DNA of 64,000 nt from Pseudomonadota bacterium (lineage in GTDB: Bacteria > Pseudomonadota > Alphaproteobacteria > Acetobacterales > Acetobacteraceae): positions 248,001 to 312,000 of the forward strand of contig JAJYYH010000036.1 in assembly GCA_021801255.1 (NCBI GenBank), in the 5' to 3' direction. This document shows, one piece after another, positions 7,888 to 17,128 of this stretch (its first letter is position 1; each line of letters starts with the position of its first letter). Below the pieces are notes generated by a model. The model made no database searches, was not told where the DNA came from, and worked only from the letters and a program-made list of their open reading frames with translations. Position numbers and translations under genes: made by a program.

Positions 7888-10131
7888 ATGACCACCCAGA
7901 CCATCAGCAGCTACACGTCGATCACCTCTCCCATCGATCTCCTCAGCGCCGCCGAGACGCTTGAGATTACAGCGCAGGGGACGGTGGTCGATTCGGCGTT
8001 CGCGGCGGTCTATGGAGCGCCGTCAGCCGCAAGCGTGGGCGTGATCAATGCTGGGACGATCCTTGATACCGACGACGCCGGCGGCTCTGGGATTGCGCTG
8101 TTCGGAACCCTGGGATCGGTCAACAATTCGGGGGTGATTTCCGTCTCGGACGGCGCGACGAGCCGGGCTTCGGCATATGGAATCCGCGCCGGCTATGGCA
8201 TCTCGATCACCAATGCCGCCCATGCCACCATCTCGAGCGGCGCCAATTTCCTCTATGGCGAAGCGGCACGGCTGAATTACGAAAAACCCAGCCAGACCGA
8301 CGCGCTCACCAATGCCGGCACGATCGAGGCCCTTGGGAGGGCCGGGATTGGCGTTGACATTCCGGGCGGCGCCGGCGGCATTGTCGTCACCAACGAAGCA
8401 GGCGGCGTCATAAAGGGAGGGCCTGCGTCTTACCATATATCGGGGAAACCGAATAAATACGGCCAAGCCATTTACATCAAGTCCGGCGCGGCGACGATCA
8501 CCAATGCCGGCACGATTTCGGGCTATCAGGGCATCATCATCGCCGGCACGAACAGCGCGGCGCAGACCATCACCAATGCGGGAACGATCGGCGGGCCTTA
8601 TACATTCGAACCAGCGATTTCGTTCGGCGGCGGCAATGCCGACCTCATCCTCGATCCCGGCGCGAAATTCATCGGCTATGTGATTGGCGGCACGGCCACG
8701 CAAAACACGCTCGATCTCGCCTCGGGCGCCAGCGCCGGCACGATCAGCGGCGTGATCGGGGGCAGCGGCGCCGAATATCGCAATTTCGCGACCCTCACCG
8801 AGGCCACCGGCGCGGATTGGACACTGGGCAGCACCGTCGCCGCCAGCGAAAACCTCATCCTCGGGGCCTCGGGCACGCTCGGCCTCGCCGATGCCCCCGC
8901 TTTCGCCGGCACCATCGATCACCTCGTGGGCGGCGACACCCTCGTCCTCACCAATGACACCTACAGCGCCAGCGACCGGGTCACGCTTGCCAGCGGCAAT
9001 GTTCTCGATGTCACGAATGGCGCCACCACGCTTGCCAGCCTGCAGCTCAACCCGGCGTCGAATTTTTCCAGCGCCAATTTTTCCCTGGCCGCCCTCGGCA
9101 CTGGCACCGAAATCACCAACGCCATTCCATGTTTCGTGCGCGGCACCCGCATCCGCACGACGCGCGGCGAGGTCCGCGTCGAGGCGCTGCGGCGGGGCGA
9201 TGAGGTGATCACGCTCGATGGTTCGCGCCGGCCCATCCGCTGGATCGGCCGTCGGCGCATCGATCTCACCCGCCATCCCCGGCCCGAACTGGCGCAGCCG
9301 GTGCGCATCCTCGCCGGCGCCTTCGCCCCCGGTCTGCCGGGGCGTGATCTGCATGTTTCGCCCGGCCATTCCATTTATCTCGATGGCGCGCTGATCGCCG
9401 CCGAATATCTCGTCAATGGCGCGACCATTCTCCGCGAGCAGGTCAACGCGGTCGAGTATTTTCATGTCGAGCTTGACCAGCATGCGGTGCTGTTTTCCGA
9501 AGGCTTGCCCTCCGAGAGCTATCTCGACACCGGCAACCGCGATGGCTTCGAGAATGGCGGCGAGGTCGCGACGCTGCATCCCGATTTCTCGCCGCGCCAC
9601 TGGAGCGAGACCTGCGTGCCGCTGATCCAGAGTGGCCCGCTGGTGGTCGCGGCGCGGGAGAAGCTGCTGGCGCGCATCGGCGATCTCGGTTTCGCCCGCA
9701 TCACCGATCCCGATCTGCACATCATGGCCGGTGGCCAGTGCATCGAGCCGATCGCGATCGAGCGGGCGGGAAGCATCGTCAGCTATAGCTTTGTTCTGCC
9801 CAAGGCGCCGCTCCTTGCGCTCTGCTCGCGAAGCAGCGTGCCGGCGGAAATTTTTGCCGATTCCGGCGATCCGCGCTGCCTTGGCGTCGCCGTCCATCGC
9901 CTCCGCCAGCGCCATCGCGAGGGCATCGCCGAGATCGCGCTCGACGACGCGGCGCTGCGTGCCGGTTGGCACCCGATCGAGCAGGCGGGCACGGCAACCT
10001 GGCGCTGGACCACGGGCGAGGCAACGCTCGCCCTGGCCGGTCCCGGCCTGCTCGAAGTGAGCCTTTGGAGCGGCGATTTCTTCTACTACGCCGCCGCCCC
10101 ACCCCTTGCCGCGGCCGAGGCGCTGGCATAG
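7888..10131 (+). CDS. Secreted beta-helix protein with C-terminal Hint (hedgehog/intein-type) domain
   Basis: The N-terminal 400 residues are Gly/Ala/Thr/Asn-rich and carry repeats such as ITNAGTISG, typical of right-handed beta-helices in surface-exposed adhesins. A Hint domain of the Hint_2 family starts at about residue 414 ([15 protein letters not shown]), with the nucleophile-position Cys415 and the block [10 protein letters not shown] near residue 490. Such domains can self-cleave and modify the preceding segment. About 180 residues follow and contain no autotransporter barrel. There is no classical signal peptide, so export may use a type I route. Proteins of this layout are common in Acetobacteraceae, but their function is unknown. 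Confidence 0.8.
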   Translation: MTTQTISSYTSITSPIDLLSAAETLEITAQGTVVDSAFAAVYGAPSAASVGVINAGTILDTDDAGGSGIALFGTLGSVNNSGVISVSDGATSRASAYGIRAGYGISITNAAHATISSGANFLYGEAARLNYEKPSQTDALTNAGTIEALGRAGIGVDIPGGAGGIVVTNEAGGVIKGGPASYHISGKPNKYGQAIYIKSGAATITNAGTISGYQGIIIAGTNSAAQTITNAGTIGGPYTFEPAISFGGGNADLILDPGAKFIGYVIGGTATQNTLDLASGASAGTISGVIGGSGAEYRNFATLTEATGADWTLGSTVAASENLILGASGTLGLADAPAFAGTIDHLVGGDTLVLTNDTYSASDRVTLASGNVLDVTNGATTLASLQLNPASNFSSANFSLAALGTGTEITNAIPCFVRGTRIRTTRGEVRVEALRRGDEVITLDGSRRPIRWIGRRRIDLTRHPRPELAQPVRILAGAFAPGLPGRDLHVSPGHSIYLDGALIAAEYLVNGATILREQVNAVEYFHVELDQHAVLFSEGLPSESYLDTGNRDGFENGGEVATLHPDFSPRHWSETCVPLIQSGPLVVAAREKLLARIGDLGFARITDPDLHIMAGGQCIEPIAIERAGSIVSYSFVLPKAPLLALCSRSSVPAEIFADSGDPRCLGVAVHRLRQRHREGIAEIALDDAALRAGWHPIEQAGTATWRWTTGEATLALAGPGLLEVSLWSGDFFYYAAAPPLAAAEALA

Positions 10132-10143
10132 GCAAGGCCAAGG

Positions 10144-10330
10144 CGAGGGGCTCCGCCCCTCGACCCCGCCAGGGACAGAAGCCCCTGGACCCTGTCCCGA
10201 AGGGAGGTGGGTCGCAGGGGGGCGTGACTCGCGGGCGGCAAACGCATTTTCGCGCCCCCCTGCGACCCACCTTCTCCAGGATGGGGGTCTGGGGCCTCAG
10301 GCCCCAGCGGGTCCAGGGCAGTGCCCTGGC
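10144..10330. repeat. Array of palindromic repeats between the Hint gene and flgH
   Basis: Five hairpins lie head to tail: CGAGGGGCTCCGCCCCTCG (10144-10162), an imperfect CCAGGGACAGAAGCCCCTGG, a 20-base perfect inverted repeat with arms 10205-10224 and 10253-10272 and a 28-base loop, TGGGGCCTCAGGCCCCA (about 10289-10305) and CCAGGGCAGTGCCCTGG (about 10313-10329). The flanking genes converge, so the array can terminate both. Units in the same order recur upstream of urtA (47733-47865) and between ureC and ureE (38058-38100). Confidence 0.75.
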
Positions 10331-10388
10331 CTTGTCTGGTCTTCCCGGCTTCTCCGACGGCGCCGTTTTGGCGCCGGGCCGTTTTGGC

Positions 10389-11123
10389 TCAGAAGGGCAG
10401 CAGGACGTCGAGCATTTGCTGTCCCCAGCGCGGCTCGTTGACCTCGGTGAGCTGCCCGCGGCCGGAATAGGTGATCCGTGCTTCCGCGATGCGGTCATGG
10501 GGCACGGTATTGTCGCTGGCGATATCCTCGGGGCGGATCACGCCGGTGACCTTCACCTGGCGGAGTTCGGCGTTCACCAGCATTTCCTGGCGTGCCGTGA
10601 CGACGAGGTTGCCGTTCGGCAGCACCTGCGTGACCTCGGCGGCGAGGCGCACGGTGACGACCTCGTTGCGCTGGATCTGGCCGATGGTGTTGAGGTTGGT
10701 GCCGCTGTTCATGTTGACGAGATTGGCGGGATTGGAGGATTTCAGGAAGCTCGGCAGGACCGCGCCGAGGCCGAAAAATCCAGGCAGGCCCATGGTCTCG
10801 TTATCGGTGCGCATTTCCATGGTGTTATCGTTCATGGTCGCGCCGTCGTTCATGCTGACGACGATGGTGACGAGGTCGCCGACCTTGGCGGCGCGCTCGT
10901 CCTTGAAGAAGGCGCGCGAGCCGGGGCGCCAGAGGCTGTTCGCGACCGGCGGTGGCGGCTGCGGCGCGGGCGTCGGCATGGTCATCGGCCGCCAGTTCGG
11001 ATCAAGGGTGGGGTCGGTGGAGGCCGAGACCGGCGGTGGTTTGCCGACCTCGGCCAGGTTGGCGAGCACGCCGCAGCCGGGCAGCAGCGCCGCCAGCGCC
11101 AAGGGCAGGAGCCGGCTTTTCAT
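10389..11123 (-). CDS. flgH: Flagellar L-ring protein FlgH
   Basis: FlgH is the outer-membrane lipoprotein that forms the L-ring around the flagellar rod. The 244-residue protein begins with a lipoprotein signal ending in LLPGC, so Cys17 is the lipidation site. Family motifs SLWRPGSRAFFKD, GDLVTIVV and the C-terminal region GVIRPEDIASDNTV are present. It overlaps flgA by four bases (ATGA) and is the last gene of flgF-flgG-flgA-flgH, facing the palindromic array downstream. Confidence 0.96.
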   Translation of the reverse strand: MKSRLLPLALAALLPGCGVLANLAEVGKPPPVSASTDPTLDPNWRPMTMPTPAPQPPPPVANSLWRPGSRAFFKDERAAKVGDLVTIVVSMNDGATMNDNTMEMRTDNETMGLPGFFGLGAVLPSFLKSSNPANLVNMNSGTNLNTIGQIQRNEVVTVRLAAEVTQVLPNGNLVVTARQEMLVNAELRQVKVTGVIRPEDIASDNTVPHDRIAEARITYSGRGQLTEVNEPRWGQQMLDVLLPF

Positions 11124-12106
11124 GGCGCGGCTCCGGCAGCCATCATGCCAGGCGGCTGCGGGCCGGTCTCGGGCAGGCTGCCCGGCGTCACGCGGACGGT
11201 TTGCGGCCCCGTCACCTCGGCGTCGAGCACGGCGCTTGAACTCGGGTTCAGCACCCGCACCACCGCGCCCATGCCGCCGTCCTGCAGGGCCTGGCCCTGG
11301 AGCGTGAGCGAGATCCCCGGCTGATCAAGCGTCATGCGCACCGGCGCCCCGCGCGCCACCAGCGGCGGGCGGATCAGGTCGGAGCGGAGCAGGGGCTGGC
11401 CGCCGAGCACGGTGTGGTGGAGCATCATCCCATCGGCTTCGGCGGGATCACGCACGACATCGCCGTGGAGCTGATCGGCGCGCATGCGCTGGATGCGGAG
11501 ATCGCTCGCGTGGATCGGGGCGCCGGGGGTGATGCGCGCGGCCGCGACCGGGACATCGACCATTGGCCAGGCATGGCCCGAGACGCGCACGTGCTGCGGC
11601 GCCTGGCCCGCTGTGGCGAGGCCGATGGTCGCGGTGAAATGGCTGGTCGCGGCGTCGAAATCGATCTGCTCGACCATCGGGTGGATGTTGGTGTCGGTGG
11701 CGACCGCGGGGGTGACGAAATTGTTGAGCGCCACCGCGCAATCCGCGCCGGCCCCGGCCTCAATGAGAGCGCCGCGCAGGGCATCGATGATTTCGGTGCG
11801 GGCCAGCGAGCGCGCCGGGCGTTCGAGCACCACCTCGTCGTCGGCGGAGAGGGGCTGCCACGCCACGCCATATTGGCGGGCGATGGCCGCGAGCTGCCGG
11901 GCGGGCACGGTAATCCGCCCCCCCGGTGGGGGCGCCGGGCCGAGCACACGCTCGGCATTTGGCCCGGCGTCGTCGAACAGGTCCGCAAGTCGCACCACGC
12001 CGTCGCTGAGCGAGACCATGCCGCGCAGCGTCGCGGCCGCGGCGAGGGATGGGAGCAAGCTTGTCGCGAGCAGCAGGGAGGCGAGACGGGGCGCGCGCAT
12101 CATCAA
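11120..12106 (-). CDS. flgA: Flagellar P-ring assembly chaperone FlgA
   Basis: FlgA is a periplasmic chaperone required to assemble the P-ring. The 328-residue protein has an N-terminal signal ending near SLAAAA. Its C-terminal SAF/ChapFlgA domain includes PVAAARITPGAPIHASDL and the end motif VVRVLNPSSSAVLDAEV. Length is above the 220-residue enteric form but normal for alphaproteobacteria. It lies two bases after flgG and overlaps flgH, which indicates translational coupling. Confidence 0.93.
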   Translation of the reverse strand: MMMRAPRLASLLLATSLLPSLAAAATLRGMVSLSDGVVRLADLFDDAGPNAERVLGPAPPPGGRITVPARQLAAIARQYGVAWQPLSADDEVVLERPARSLARTEIIDALRGALIEAGAGADCAVALNNFVTPAVATDTNIHPMVEQIDFDAATSHFTATIGLATAGQAPQHVRVSGHAWPMVDVPVAAARITPGAPIHASDLRIQRMRADQLHGDVVRDPAEADGMMLHHTVLGGQPLLRSDLIRPPLVARGAPVRMTLDQPGISLTLQGQALQDGGMGAVVRVLNPSSSAVLDAEVTGPQTVRVTPGSLPETGPQPPGMMAAGAAP

Positions 12107-12108
12107 CC

Positions 12109-12897
12109 TCAGCGCAAATTGGTGAGGGTGGAGAGCATCTGGTCGGACGTGGTGATCACCCGGCTATTCATTTCGTAGGCGCGCTGGGCGGTGATCAGAT
12201 CGGTGATTTCGGAGACGACGTTGACGTTGGAGACCTCGAGAAACCCCTGCTGGACGGTGGCGTAGCCGGGCGAGCCCGGCACGCCGGGGATGGGATTGCC
12301 CGAGGCCGCGGTCTGGACAAAGAGATTCCCCCCCTGCGCGTCGAGACCCTCGGGGTTGGGAAACAGCACGATCTGCAACTGGCCCACGGTCTGCGGCTGG
12401 GTCTGGCCGGGCAGCATCACCTGCACCTGTCCGACATTGTTGACGGTGACGTTGGTCGCGTTGTTGGGAATGGTGATGCCGGGCATCACCACATAGCCAT
12501 CGGCCGAGACGATTTCCCCCGTCGGCGAGAGGCTGAACGTGCCGTCCCGGGTATAGGAGATCTGGCCCGAGGGGAGCTGGATCTGGAAATAGCCATTGCC
12601 TTGCAGGGCGAGATCAAAAGTGTTGTTGGTCTGTTGCAGATTGCCCTGTTCGTTGTTGCGCCCGATCGCCGAGGTCTGCACGCCGAGCCCGACCTGGATG
12701 CCGGCGGGCAGGATGGTGCCGGTATCGGAGGTGTAGGAGCCGACGCGGCGCAGATCCTGATAGATCAGATCCTGGAACTGGGCGCGCTGGCGCTTGTAGC
12801 CGGTGGTCGTCATGTTGGCGATGTTGTTGGAAATGACTTCGACATTGGTCTGTTGCGCCTGCATGCCGGTGGCGGCGATGTCGAGCGAACGCATCAT
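12109..12897 (-). CDS. flgG: Flagellar distal rod protein FlgG
   Basis: FlgG forms the distal rod that crosses the periplasm. The 262-residue product has the rod N-terminal motif at residues 1-35 (ATGMQAQQTNVEVISNNIAN) and the hook/rod C-terminus EMNSRVITTSDQML. Central segments match FlgG rather than FlgF, and the length equals the family norm of 260-262. It follows flgF after 48 bases in the same operon. Confidence 0.97.
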   Translation of the reverse strand: MMRSLDIAATGMQAQQTNVEVISNNIANMTTTGYKRQRAQFQDLIYQDLRRVGSYTSDTGTILPAGIQVGLGVQTSAIGRNNEQGNLQQTNNTFDLALQGNGYFQIQLPSGQISYTRDGTFSLSPTGEIVSADGYVVMPGITIPNNATNVTVNNVGQVQVMLPGQTQPQTVGQLQIVLFPNPEGLDAQGGNLFVQTAASGNPIPGVPGSPGYATVQQGFLEVSNVNVVSEITDLITAQRAYEMNSRVITTSDQMLSTLTNLR

Positions 12898-12945
12898 GGA
12901 AGGGGCGCTCCTTTATATCCGGTCAGCTATATTCGGTCGGGCGGA

Positions 12946-13683
12946 TCAGGCTGGGGTCATGATCTTGTCGATCGAATTCATCTGCCGGTTGTCTTCCTCC
13001 TGGATGAACTGCGTGGCGAATTCGAACTCGCGCGACTGGTCCATCATGGCGGTGAGTTCAAGAACGGGTTGAACATTGCTCTGCTCGATCATGCCCTGGA
13101 TGACCGCGGGTGCAGCGACCGGGCTGGTGGCGCCGGTTGAGCGGAAGAGCTGATTGCCCTCGGCGAGCAGGGCCGTTGGATCATTGGGCGTAACGATACC
13201 GATCTGGCCGATCTGGCCATTCTCGCTGCTCATCGTGCCGTCGCCGGCGACCGTGATGGTGGCGTCGGTCGGCGAAAGCTGGAGCGGCTGGCCGCCATTG
13301 TCGAGCAGCGGATTGCCCTCGGCATCGACGATGTTGCCGGTGGCATTCAGACTGAAATGCCCGCCACGGGTGAGGCGGGGGCCGTTCGCGGTGTTCACCG
13401 TGAAATAGCCGTCGCCCTTGATCGCGAGATCGAGCGGGTTGTTGGTGCGCGAGAGCGCGCCCTCGCGATTGTCGCGATAGACCGCCTTGTCCTCGGTATA
13501 GGTGATGCTCTGCCCGCCGCTGGGCGCGGTGGTGTGGGTCTGGCGGCTCAGCCAGTCGCCGAACATCATGCGCTCGGCCTTGTAGCCGGCGGTGCCGCTA
13601 TTGGCGATGTTGTTGGCGGTGATATCGATCAGCCGCTGCTGCGCGACCACACGGGATAGCGCGATGGTGGTGGGATTCTGCAT
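12946..13683 (-). CDS. flgF: Flagellar proximal rod protein FlgF
   Basis: FlgF is a proximal rod subunit. I place the start at the ATG at 13683, giving MQNPTTIALSRVVAQQ and 245 residues, the usual FlgF length. The frame is open a further 61 codons upstream, but that stretch is not FlgF-like and would run across the divergent promoter region. The rod motif ITANNIANSGTAGYKAE is near residue 24. This is the first gene of the minus-strand unit, with a sigma-54-type promoter about 90 bases upstream. Confidence 0.94.
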   Translation of the reverse strand: MQNPTTIALSRVVAQQRLIDITANNIANSGTAGYKAERMMFGDWLSRQTHTTAPSGGQSITYTEDKAVYRDNREGALSRTNNPLDLAIKGDGYFTVNTANGPRLTRGGHFSLNATGNIVDAEGNPLLDNGGQPLQLSPTDATITVAGDGTMSSENGQIGQIGIVTPNDPTALLAEGNQLFRSTGATSPVAAPAVIQGMIEQSNVQPVLELTAMMDQSREFEFATQFIQEEDNRQMNSIDKIMTPA

Positions 13684-13996
13684 GCTCTCTCGTCCGCCTC
13701 GTGTCTGGCCCATTGTCATGGCCGGATGGTCCGGGCTCCCGATCTCCCCGGGCAACCCCGATGCCAAGTTCAGCAAACCCCGTGCCAGTCCCCCCGCCTC
13801 GCGCCGGGGGCGGAAATCCGCCGTTTTGAGCCGCACCTGGGGGCCCGCCGCGGGCACCGCCGGCACGCCCTGCCGCTACGACATCGGTCCTCGGCAGAAG
13901 CTGCCGGGTCGATTTTGGCAAGGCTTCGTTAATCGCTTCGCGGCACAATCCCCCGCGGGGCGCGGGAAACGCGCCGCGCGGGAGATTGAGGGGTCG
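13684..13996. other. Divergent flagellar intergenic region
   Basis: The 313 bases between flgF (minus) and fliL (plus) hold a sigma-54-type promoter for flgF. For fliL I see only a TTTTGGCAAGG stretch near 13912, which is not a full sigma-54 match. A GC-rich hairpin-prone segment, CCCGCGGGGCGCGGG, lies just before the fliL ribosome-binding site. Confidence 0.55.
13770..13788 (-). promoter_or_regulatory. Sigma-54-type promoter for flgF-flgG-flgA-flgH
   Basis: Read on the minus strand the sequence is CTGGCACG-GGGT-TTGCT, matching the YTGGCACG-N4-TTGCW consensus at every conserved position and with the GG and GC doublets in correct spacing. Transcription would start near 13760, leaving a leader of about 77 bases before the flgF ATG. 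Rod genes under RpoN control are known in alphaproteobacteria such as Caulobacter. Confidence 0.7.
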
Positions 13997-14506
13997 ATGA
14001 GCAAGGCGGTCGCCACCACTGCGGAAGACATGCCCGCCGCGCCAGAAGCGGGCGGTGGGCGCAAGAAGCTGATCCTGCTCGCGGTGCCGCTACTGCTGGC
14101 CGGCGCCGGCGCGGGGCTGTGGCTCACCGGCATCCTGCCGCGTCTGCTGGGCCTGCATCACGAGGCACCGGGGGGTGTGGCCGCGGCGCCGGTCATCGCC
14201 CCGCCGATCTATGCCGATATCCCGGAAATCATCACCAACCTCGATACCGGCGGGCGGCGGCAGAGCTTTGTCAAGCTCAAGATGCGGCTGGAACTCGCCA
14301 AGGCCTCCGATCAGCCGATCGTCACGGCGGCGATGCCGCGCCTGCTTGATCTTTTCCAAACCTATCTGCGCGAGATGCACCCCGAGGAGCTGCGCGGCGC
14401 GACCGGCACCTATCGCCTGCGCGAGGAGCTGATCGCGCGCGCCAACATCGCCGCCCAGCCGGCGCGGGTGGTCGATATCCTGTTCGTGGAGATGCTGGTG
14501 CAATGA
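13997..14506 (+). CDS. fliL: Flagellar basal-body protein FliL
   Basis: FliL is a single-span inner-membrane protein that associates with the stator and stabilises motor torque. The 169-residue protein has a cytoplasmic N-terminus, one membrane segment at about residues 24-43 and a periplasmic domain with YADIPEIITNLDTGG and the C-terminal VDILFVEMLVQ typical of FliL. The ATG at 13997 is chosen for the GGAG-like site ahead of it and the family length; the frame opens further upstream into non-FliL sequence. The stop overlaps the fliM start (ATGA). Confidence 0.93.
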   Translation: MSKAVATTAEDMPAAPEAGGGRKKLILLAVPLLLAGAGAGLWLTGILPRLLGLHHEAPGGVAAAPVIAPPIYADIPEIITNLDTGGRRQSFVKLKMRLELAKASDQPIVTAAMPRLLDLFQTYLREMHPEELRGATGTYRLREELIARANIAAQPARVVDILFVEMLVQ

Positions 14507-15549
14507 GCGGCGCCGACCCGAGCGAGGACGAACTCGCCGCCGCCTGGGGTGCCGCCACCGAAAGCGGGGTGGAGGGCACCCGCGTTCTCAACCAGGCGGA
14601 GATCGACAGCCTGCTCGGCTTCGACGACGGTAGCGGCACTGGCGATGAGGCGCGCTCGGGCATCCAGCGCATCATCAGTTCGGGGCTGGTCTCCTACGAG
14701 CGCCTGCCGATGCTCGAGATCGTTTTCGATCGCCTCGTGCGCATCATGTCAACCTCGCTCCGCAATTTCACCAGCGACAATGTCGAGGTCAGCATCGACA
14801 ACATCCTTTCGCTGCGCTTCGGTGACTATCTCAACTCGATCCCGCTGCCGGCGATGCTCGCCGTGTTCAAGGCGGATGAATGGGATAATTACGGGCTGAT
14901 GGTGATCGATTCGGCGATGATCTATTCGATCGTCGATGTTTTGCTCGGCGGCCGGCGCGGCACCGCGGCGATGCGCATCGAGGGACGGCCCTACACCACC
15001 ATCGAGCGCACCCTGGTCGAGCGGCTAATCCATGTCGTGCTCGCCGATCTTTCGGCGAGCTTCGATCCGCTCTGCCCGGTGACCTTCCGCTTCGAGCGGC
15101 TCGAGGTCAATCCGCGCTTCGCCACCATCAGCCGACTGTCGAACGCGACCGTGCTGGCGCGGCTGCGCGTTGATATGGAGGATCGCGGCGGCCGCATGGA
15201 GCTATTGTTGCCCTATGCCACGCTGGAACCTGTGCGGGAATTGCTGCTGCAGCAATTCATGGGCGAGAAGTTCGGCCGCGACTCGATTTGGGAGACCCAC
15301 CTCGCCGAGGAGTTGTGGAACACCGAGGTCGAACTCGAGGCGGTGCTCGACGAGCAGGTCATGCAGCTCTCCGACGTCTTGGCCCTGCAGCCGGGCAGCA
15401 AGATGACGCTCAATGTCCTGCCCGGCGCGCCGGTGCAGTTGCGCTGCGGCGGCCGGGCGTTGTTCGAGGGCCGGGTCGGGCGACGCAAGAACCGCGTCGC
15501 AGTGCGGATCGAGAACGATCTGCCGCACGGCCCGCCGGGGGCACGATGA
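14503..15549 (+). CDS. fliM: Flagellar motor switch protein FliM
   Basis: FliM forms the middle of the C-ring and binds phospho-CheY to reverse rotation. The N-terminal CheY-binding motif LNQAEIDSLLGF is at residues 26-37. The CheC-like middle domain follows, and the SpoA/FliN-like C-terminal domain spans roughly residues 260-340. It is 348 residues long, slightly longer than the 334-residue enteric form because of extra residues ahead of the motif. It overlaps both fliL and the next gene by four bases. Confidence 0.96.
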   Translation: MSGADPSEDELAAAWGAATESGVEGTRVLNQAEIDSLLGFDDGSGTGDEARSGIQRIISSGLVSYERLPMLEIVFDRLVRIMSTSLRNFTSDNVEVSIDNILSLRFGDYLNSIPLPAMLAVFKADEWDNYGLMVIDSAMIYSIVDVLLGGRRGTAAMRIEGRPYTTIERTLVERLIHVVLADLSASFDPLCPVTFRFERLEVNPRFATISRLSNATVLARLRVDMEDRGGRMELLLPYATLEPVRELLLQQFMGEKFGRDSIWETHLAEELWNTEVELEAVLDEQVMQLSDVLALQPGSKMTLNVLPGAPVQLRCGGRALFEGRVGRRKNRVAVRIENDLPHGPPGAR

Positions 15550-15995
15550 ACGGCATGGAATGGCTGCTTGAAATCGCCCTCGTCGTCCTGCTGGCCGCGA
15601 CGCTGTTCCACGCGCTCCGCCTCGAGCGGGCGCTCGGCGTTCTGAAGCGCGACCGCGCCGCGTTGGAAGCATTGATTAGCGGCTTCAACGATAGCACGCG
15701 GCTTGCCGAGGCCGGGATCGAGCGGCTGCGCGAGATGTCAGATGGCGCTGGCCGTCAGATCGCGCGTCATCTCGAGAGTGGGCAGGAATTGCGCGAGGAT
15801 CTCCGCTATCTGATCGAGCGCGGCGAAAAACTCGCCGACCGGCTTGACCGTGGCACGCGAAGCGGGCGCATGGCCGGCGCCGAAACCGCGTCGGGCCCGA
15901 TGGTGTTCGCCCCTCAGCCGGAGGCCGGCGAGGCCCCACGGGCGCGCAGCCAGGCGGAACGCGATCTGATGAAAGCGCTGCGGATGGTGCGATGA
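15546..15995 (+). CDS. DUF6468-type flagellar operon protein
   Basis: This 149-residue protein has one N-terminal membrane segment (residues 5-22) and a helical, probably coiled-coil body (residues 25-105). It matches the alphaproteobacterial family DUF6468 found next to fliM. No biochemical role is established; the position and the ATGA overlaps on both sides suggest a motor-associated membrane protein. The ATG at 15546 follows the fliM stop region, while the upstream open frame is out of register with any known domain. Confidence 0.75.
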   Translation: MNGMEWLLEIALVVLLAATLFHALRLERALGVLKRDRAALEALISGFNDSTRLAEAGIERLREMSDGAGRQIARHLESGQELREDLRYLIERGEKLADRLDRGTRSGRMAGAETASGPMVFAPQPEAGEAPRARSQAERDLMKALRMVR

Positions 15996-16696
15996 TGAAA
16001 CGCCCGGATTTGCGCATTCCCGCACCACGGCTGCTGCCGCTGACGATCGCGGCGATGCTGCTGTTGTTGTTGGTCAAGACCACCGGCCTGGTCCGCGCGG
16101 CGCTGCTGCCGAGCGCCGAGCAACGGGCGCTGAGTGCGGTCGAGCAGAGCGTCGTCACCGCCGCCCACGCCGCCACACCGCCCGGTCCGGCCGGCGCGCC
16201 CAGCGCCACCACGCCCGGCGCGCCGCAGGCCGTGGAAAGTGAGGGTGCGACCAAGGTGACGGTCCCCGCCGAACCGCCGGTGAGTGCCGCCGAGCGCGCG
16301 CTGTTGCTCGATCTTCGCCAGCGCAAGAAAATCCTCGACCAGCGCGAGGCGGCGCTGGCGGCGCGCGAAGCCGCACTCGATGCGGCGGAGCGGCGCATCG
16401 CCGGGCGTGTCGATGAGCTGAAGACGCTGGAACAACGGTTGATCGCGCTCGACGCCGAACGCAAGCAGCACCAGGAATCGAGCTGGGCCGGCCTCGTCAA
16501 GCTCTACGAGACCATGCGCCCGCGTGACGCCGCGACGATCTTTAATGATCTCGACATGAATGTTGTGCTCCCGGTGGTGGACCGCATGAAGGAGGCCAAG
16601 GCCGCGGCCATTCTGGCTGCCATGCAGCCGGAAAAGGCACGCCAGATCACCACCCAGCTCGCGGCGATGCGCACCCATGAAACCGGCGGCGGCTGA
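15992..16696 (+). CDS. motE: MotE-family flagellar protein
   Basis: The 234-residue protein has an N-terminal membrane segment (about residues 14-36), a Pro/Ala-rich periplasmic linker (about 60-95), a coiled coil (about 100-160, heptads rich in Ala, Arg and Glu) and a C-terminal MgtE-N-like domain with LYETMRPRDAATIFNDLD. This is the MotE layout; MotE is a periplasmic chaperone for MotC in rhizobia. A MotC gene is not visible here. The start overlaps the preceding stop (ATGA). Confidence 0.8.
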   Translation: MMKRPDLRIPAPRLLPLTIAAMLLLLLVKTTGLVRAALLPSAEQRALSAVEQSVVTAAHAATPPGPAGAPSATTPGAPQAVESEGATKVTVPAEPPVSAAERALLLDLRQRKKILDQREAALAAREAALDAAERRIAGRVDELKTLEQRLIALDAERKQHQESSWAGLVKLYETMRPRDAATIFNDLDMNVVLPVVDRMKEAKAAAILAAMQPEKARQITTQLAAMRTHETGGG

Positions 16697-16741
16697 CCTC
16701 GTGATCTTCGCAGGACGGGTTTTTCGTGAAAGGGACCAGGG

Positions 16742-17128
16742 ATGGCGATCGACAGGGCGATGAATGTGTTGATCGTGGATGACTACAAAACGATGCTGCG
16801 TATCATCCGCAATCTGCTGAAACAGATCGATTTCAACAATGTCGATGAGGCGACGGATGGCGCCGAGGCCCTGGCCAAACTGCGCACCGGCAATTTTGGT
16901 CTGGTGATCAGCGACTGGAACATGGAACCGATGACCGGTTTGCAGCTTTTGCAGGAGGTGCGGGCCGATGCCCGGCTCAAGGCGACGCCCTTCATCATGA
17001 TCACTGCCGAGAGCAAGGCGGAAAACGTCGTGGCGGCGCGCCAGGCCGGGGTGTCGAACTACATTGTCAAGCCGTTCAACGCGGAAACCCTCAAGGAAAA
17101 AATCGAGAAGGTGCTTGGGCATGCCTAA
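16742..17128 (+). CDS. cheY: CheY-type response regulator
   Basis: This is a single-domain receiver of 128 residues. The acidic pair in LIVDDYKTM, the phospho-acceptor Asp of SDWNMEPMTG, the Thr/Ser of TAES and the Lys of VKPF are all present, so it should be phosphorylated by CheA and bind the FliM N-terminus. DWNM is followed by Glu where enteric CheY has Pro, a variant common in alphaproteobacterial flagellar operons. It overlaps cheZ by eight bases. Confidence 0.92.
   Translation: MAIDRAMNVLIVDDYKTMLRIIRNLLKQIDFNNVDEATDGAEALAKLRTGNFGLVISDWNMEPMTGLQLLQEVRADARLKATPFIMITAESKAENVVAARQAGVSNYIVKPFNAETLKEKIEKVLGHA

Noticed and set aside
10205-10272. Integron attC-like site or phage attachment site
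   Set aside because: The long inverted repeat has no attC core sequences, no integrase is present, and the same units recur elsewhere as palindromic repeats.
13905-13930. Sigma-54 promoter for fliL (TTGGCAAGGCTTCGTTA)
   Set aside because: The -12 GC doublet is missing at the required distance from the -24 GG, so it is not a valid match.
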